This document shows, piece after piece, positions 6,373-6,384 of a DNA stretch of 6,384 bases (position 1 is the stretch's first letter; every line of letters begins with the position of its first letter). This DNA is from Bacillota bacterium (GTDB taxonomy: Bacteria > Bacillota > DTU025). The notes below the pieces were generated by a model. The model had not been told where the DNA came from. It made no database searches and was given only the letters and a program-made list of their open reading frames with translations. The stretch covers positions 1-6,384 of the forward strand of contig DUWJ01000199.1 of assembly GCA_012842765.1 (NCBI GenBank), in the 5' to 3' direction. A program made the translations under genes and the position numbers.

Positions 6373-6384
6373 GTGTCAGGATCC
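6373..6384 (+). CDS. Start of an unidentified gene (partial, four codons)
   Basis: A GTG codon with a well-placed ribosome binding site and an upstream extended -10 promoter opens a frame running off the right edge. Only fMet-Ser-Gly-Ser is visible, so nothing can be said of the product. It is transcribed away from the DUF2284 gene. The last two codons are also the BamHI site GGATCC, so the gene may have been cut at a cloning junction. Confidence 0.45.

Overview
The window comes from a bacterium of roughly balanced base composition. The largest block encodes a three-part efflux pump that includes an outer-membrane channel protein, so the host is very probably a diderm (double-membraned) cell. 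A Cys-rich DUF2284 protein, a family common in anaerobes, is compatible with an anaerobic lifestyle. Nothing here fixes the phylum. No RNA gene, CRISPR array or intact mobile element was recognised.

Left two thirds (1-4209, minus strand). Four genes sit head to tail with gaps of 22 nt or less: a periplasmic adaptor (MacA/HlyD type), an ABC ATPase (MacB/LolD type), a separate MacB/FtsX-type permease, and a TolC-like outer membrane efflux protein whose 3' end lies beyond base 1. This reads as one operon transcribed from right to left. The ATPase and permease, which are fused in classical MacB, are two polypeptides here. The expected machine is an inner-membrane mechanotransmission ABC transporter coupled by the adaptor to the outer-membrane duct. 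Its substrate cannot be told from sequence.

Middle (4210-5427). About 1.2 kb has no convincing gene. Next to the adaptor it holds two inverted repeats with equal 11-nt spacers, which are candidate operators. Further right there is a 7-bp-arm inverted repeat and a longer 48-bp imperfect palindrome. Short open stretches occur but match nothing I can name.

Right (5428-6384). A complete 168-residue DUF2284 gene lies on the minus strand at 5428-5934. A gene-poor stretch of about 440 bp follows, possibly with decayed coding sequence. At the far right, an extended -10 promoter and a strong ribosome binding site precede a GTG start on the plus strand, of which only four codons are present. The window ends exactly on GGATCC, a BamHI site, so this end may be a cloning boundary.

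The efflux operon and the DUF2284 gene are secure. I found no clear evidence of an undescribed multi-gene system; the regulatory-looking dyads and the adaptor's Met-rich tail are the points most worth checking.
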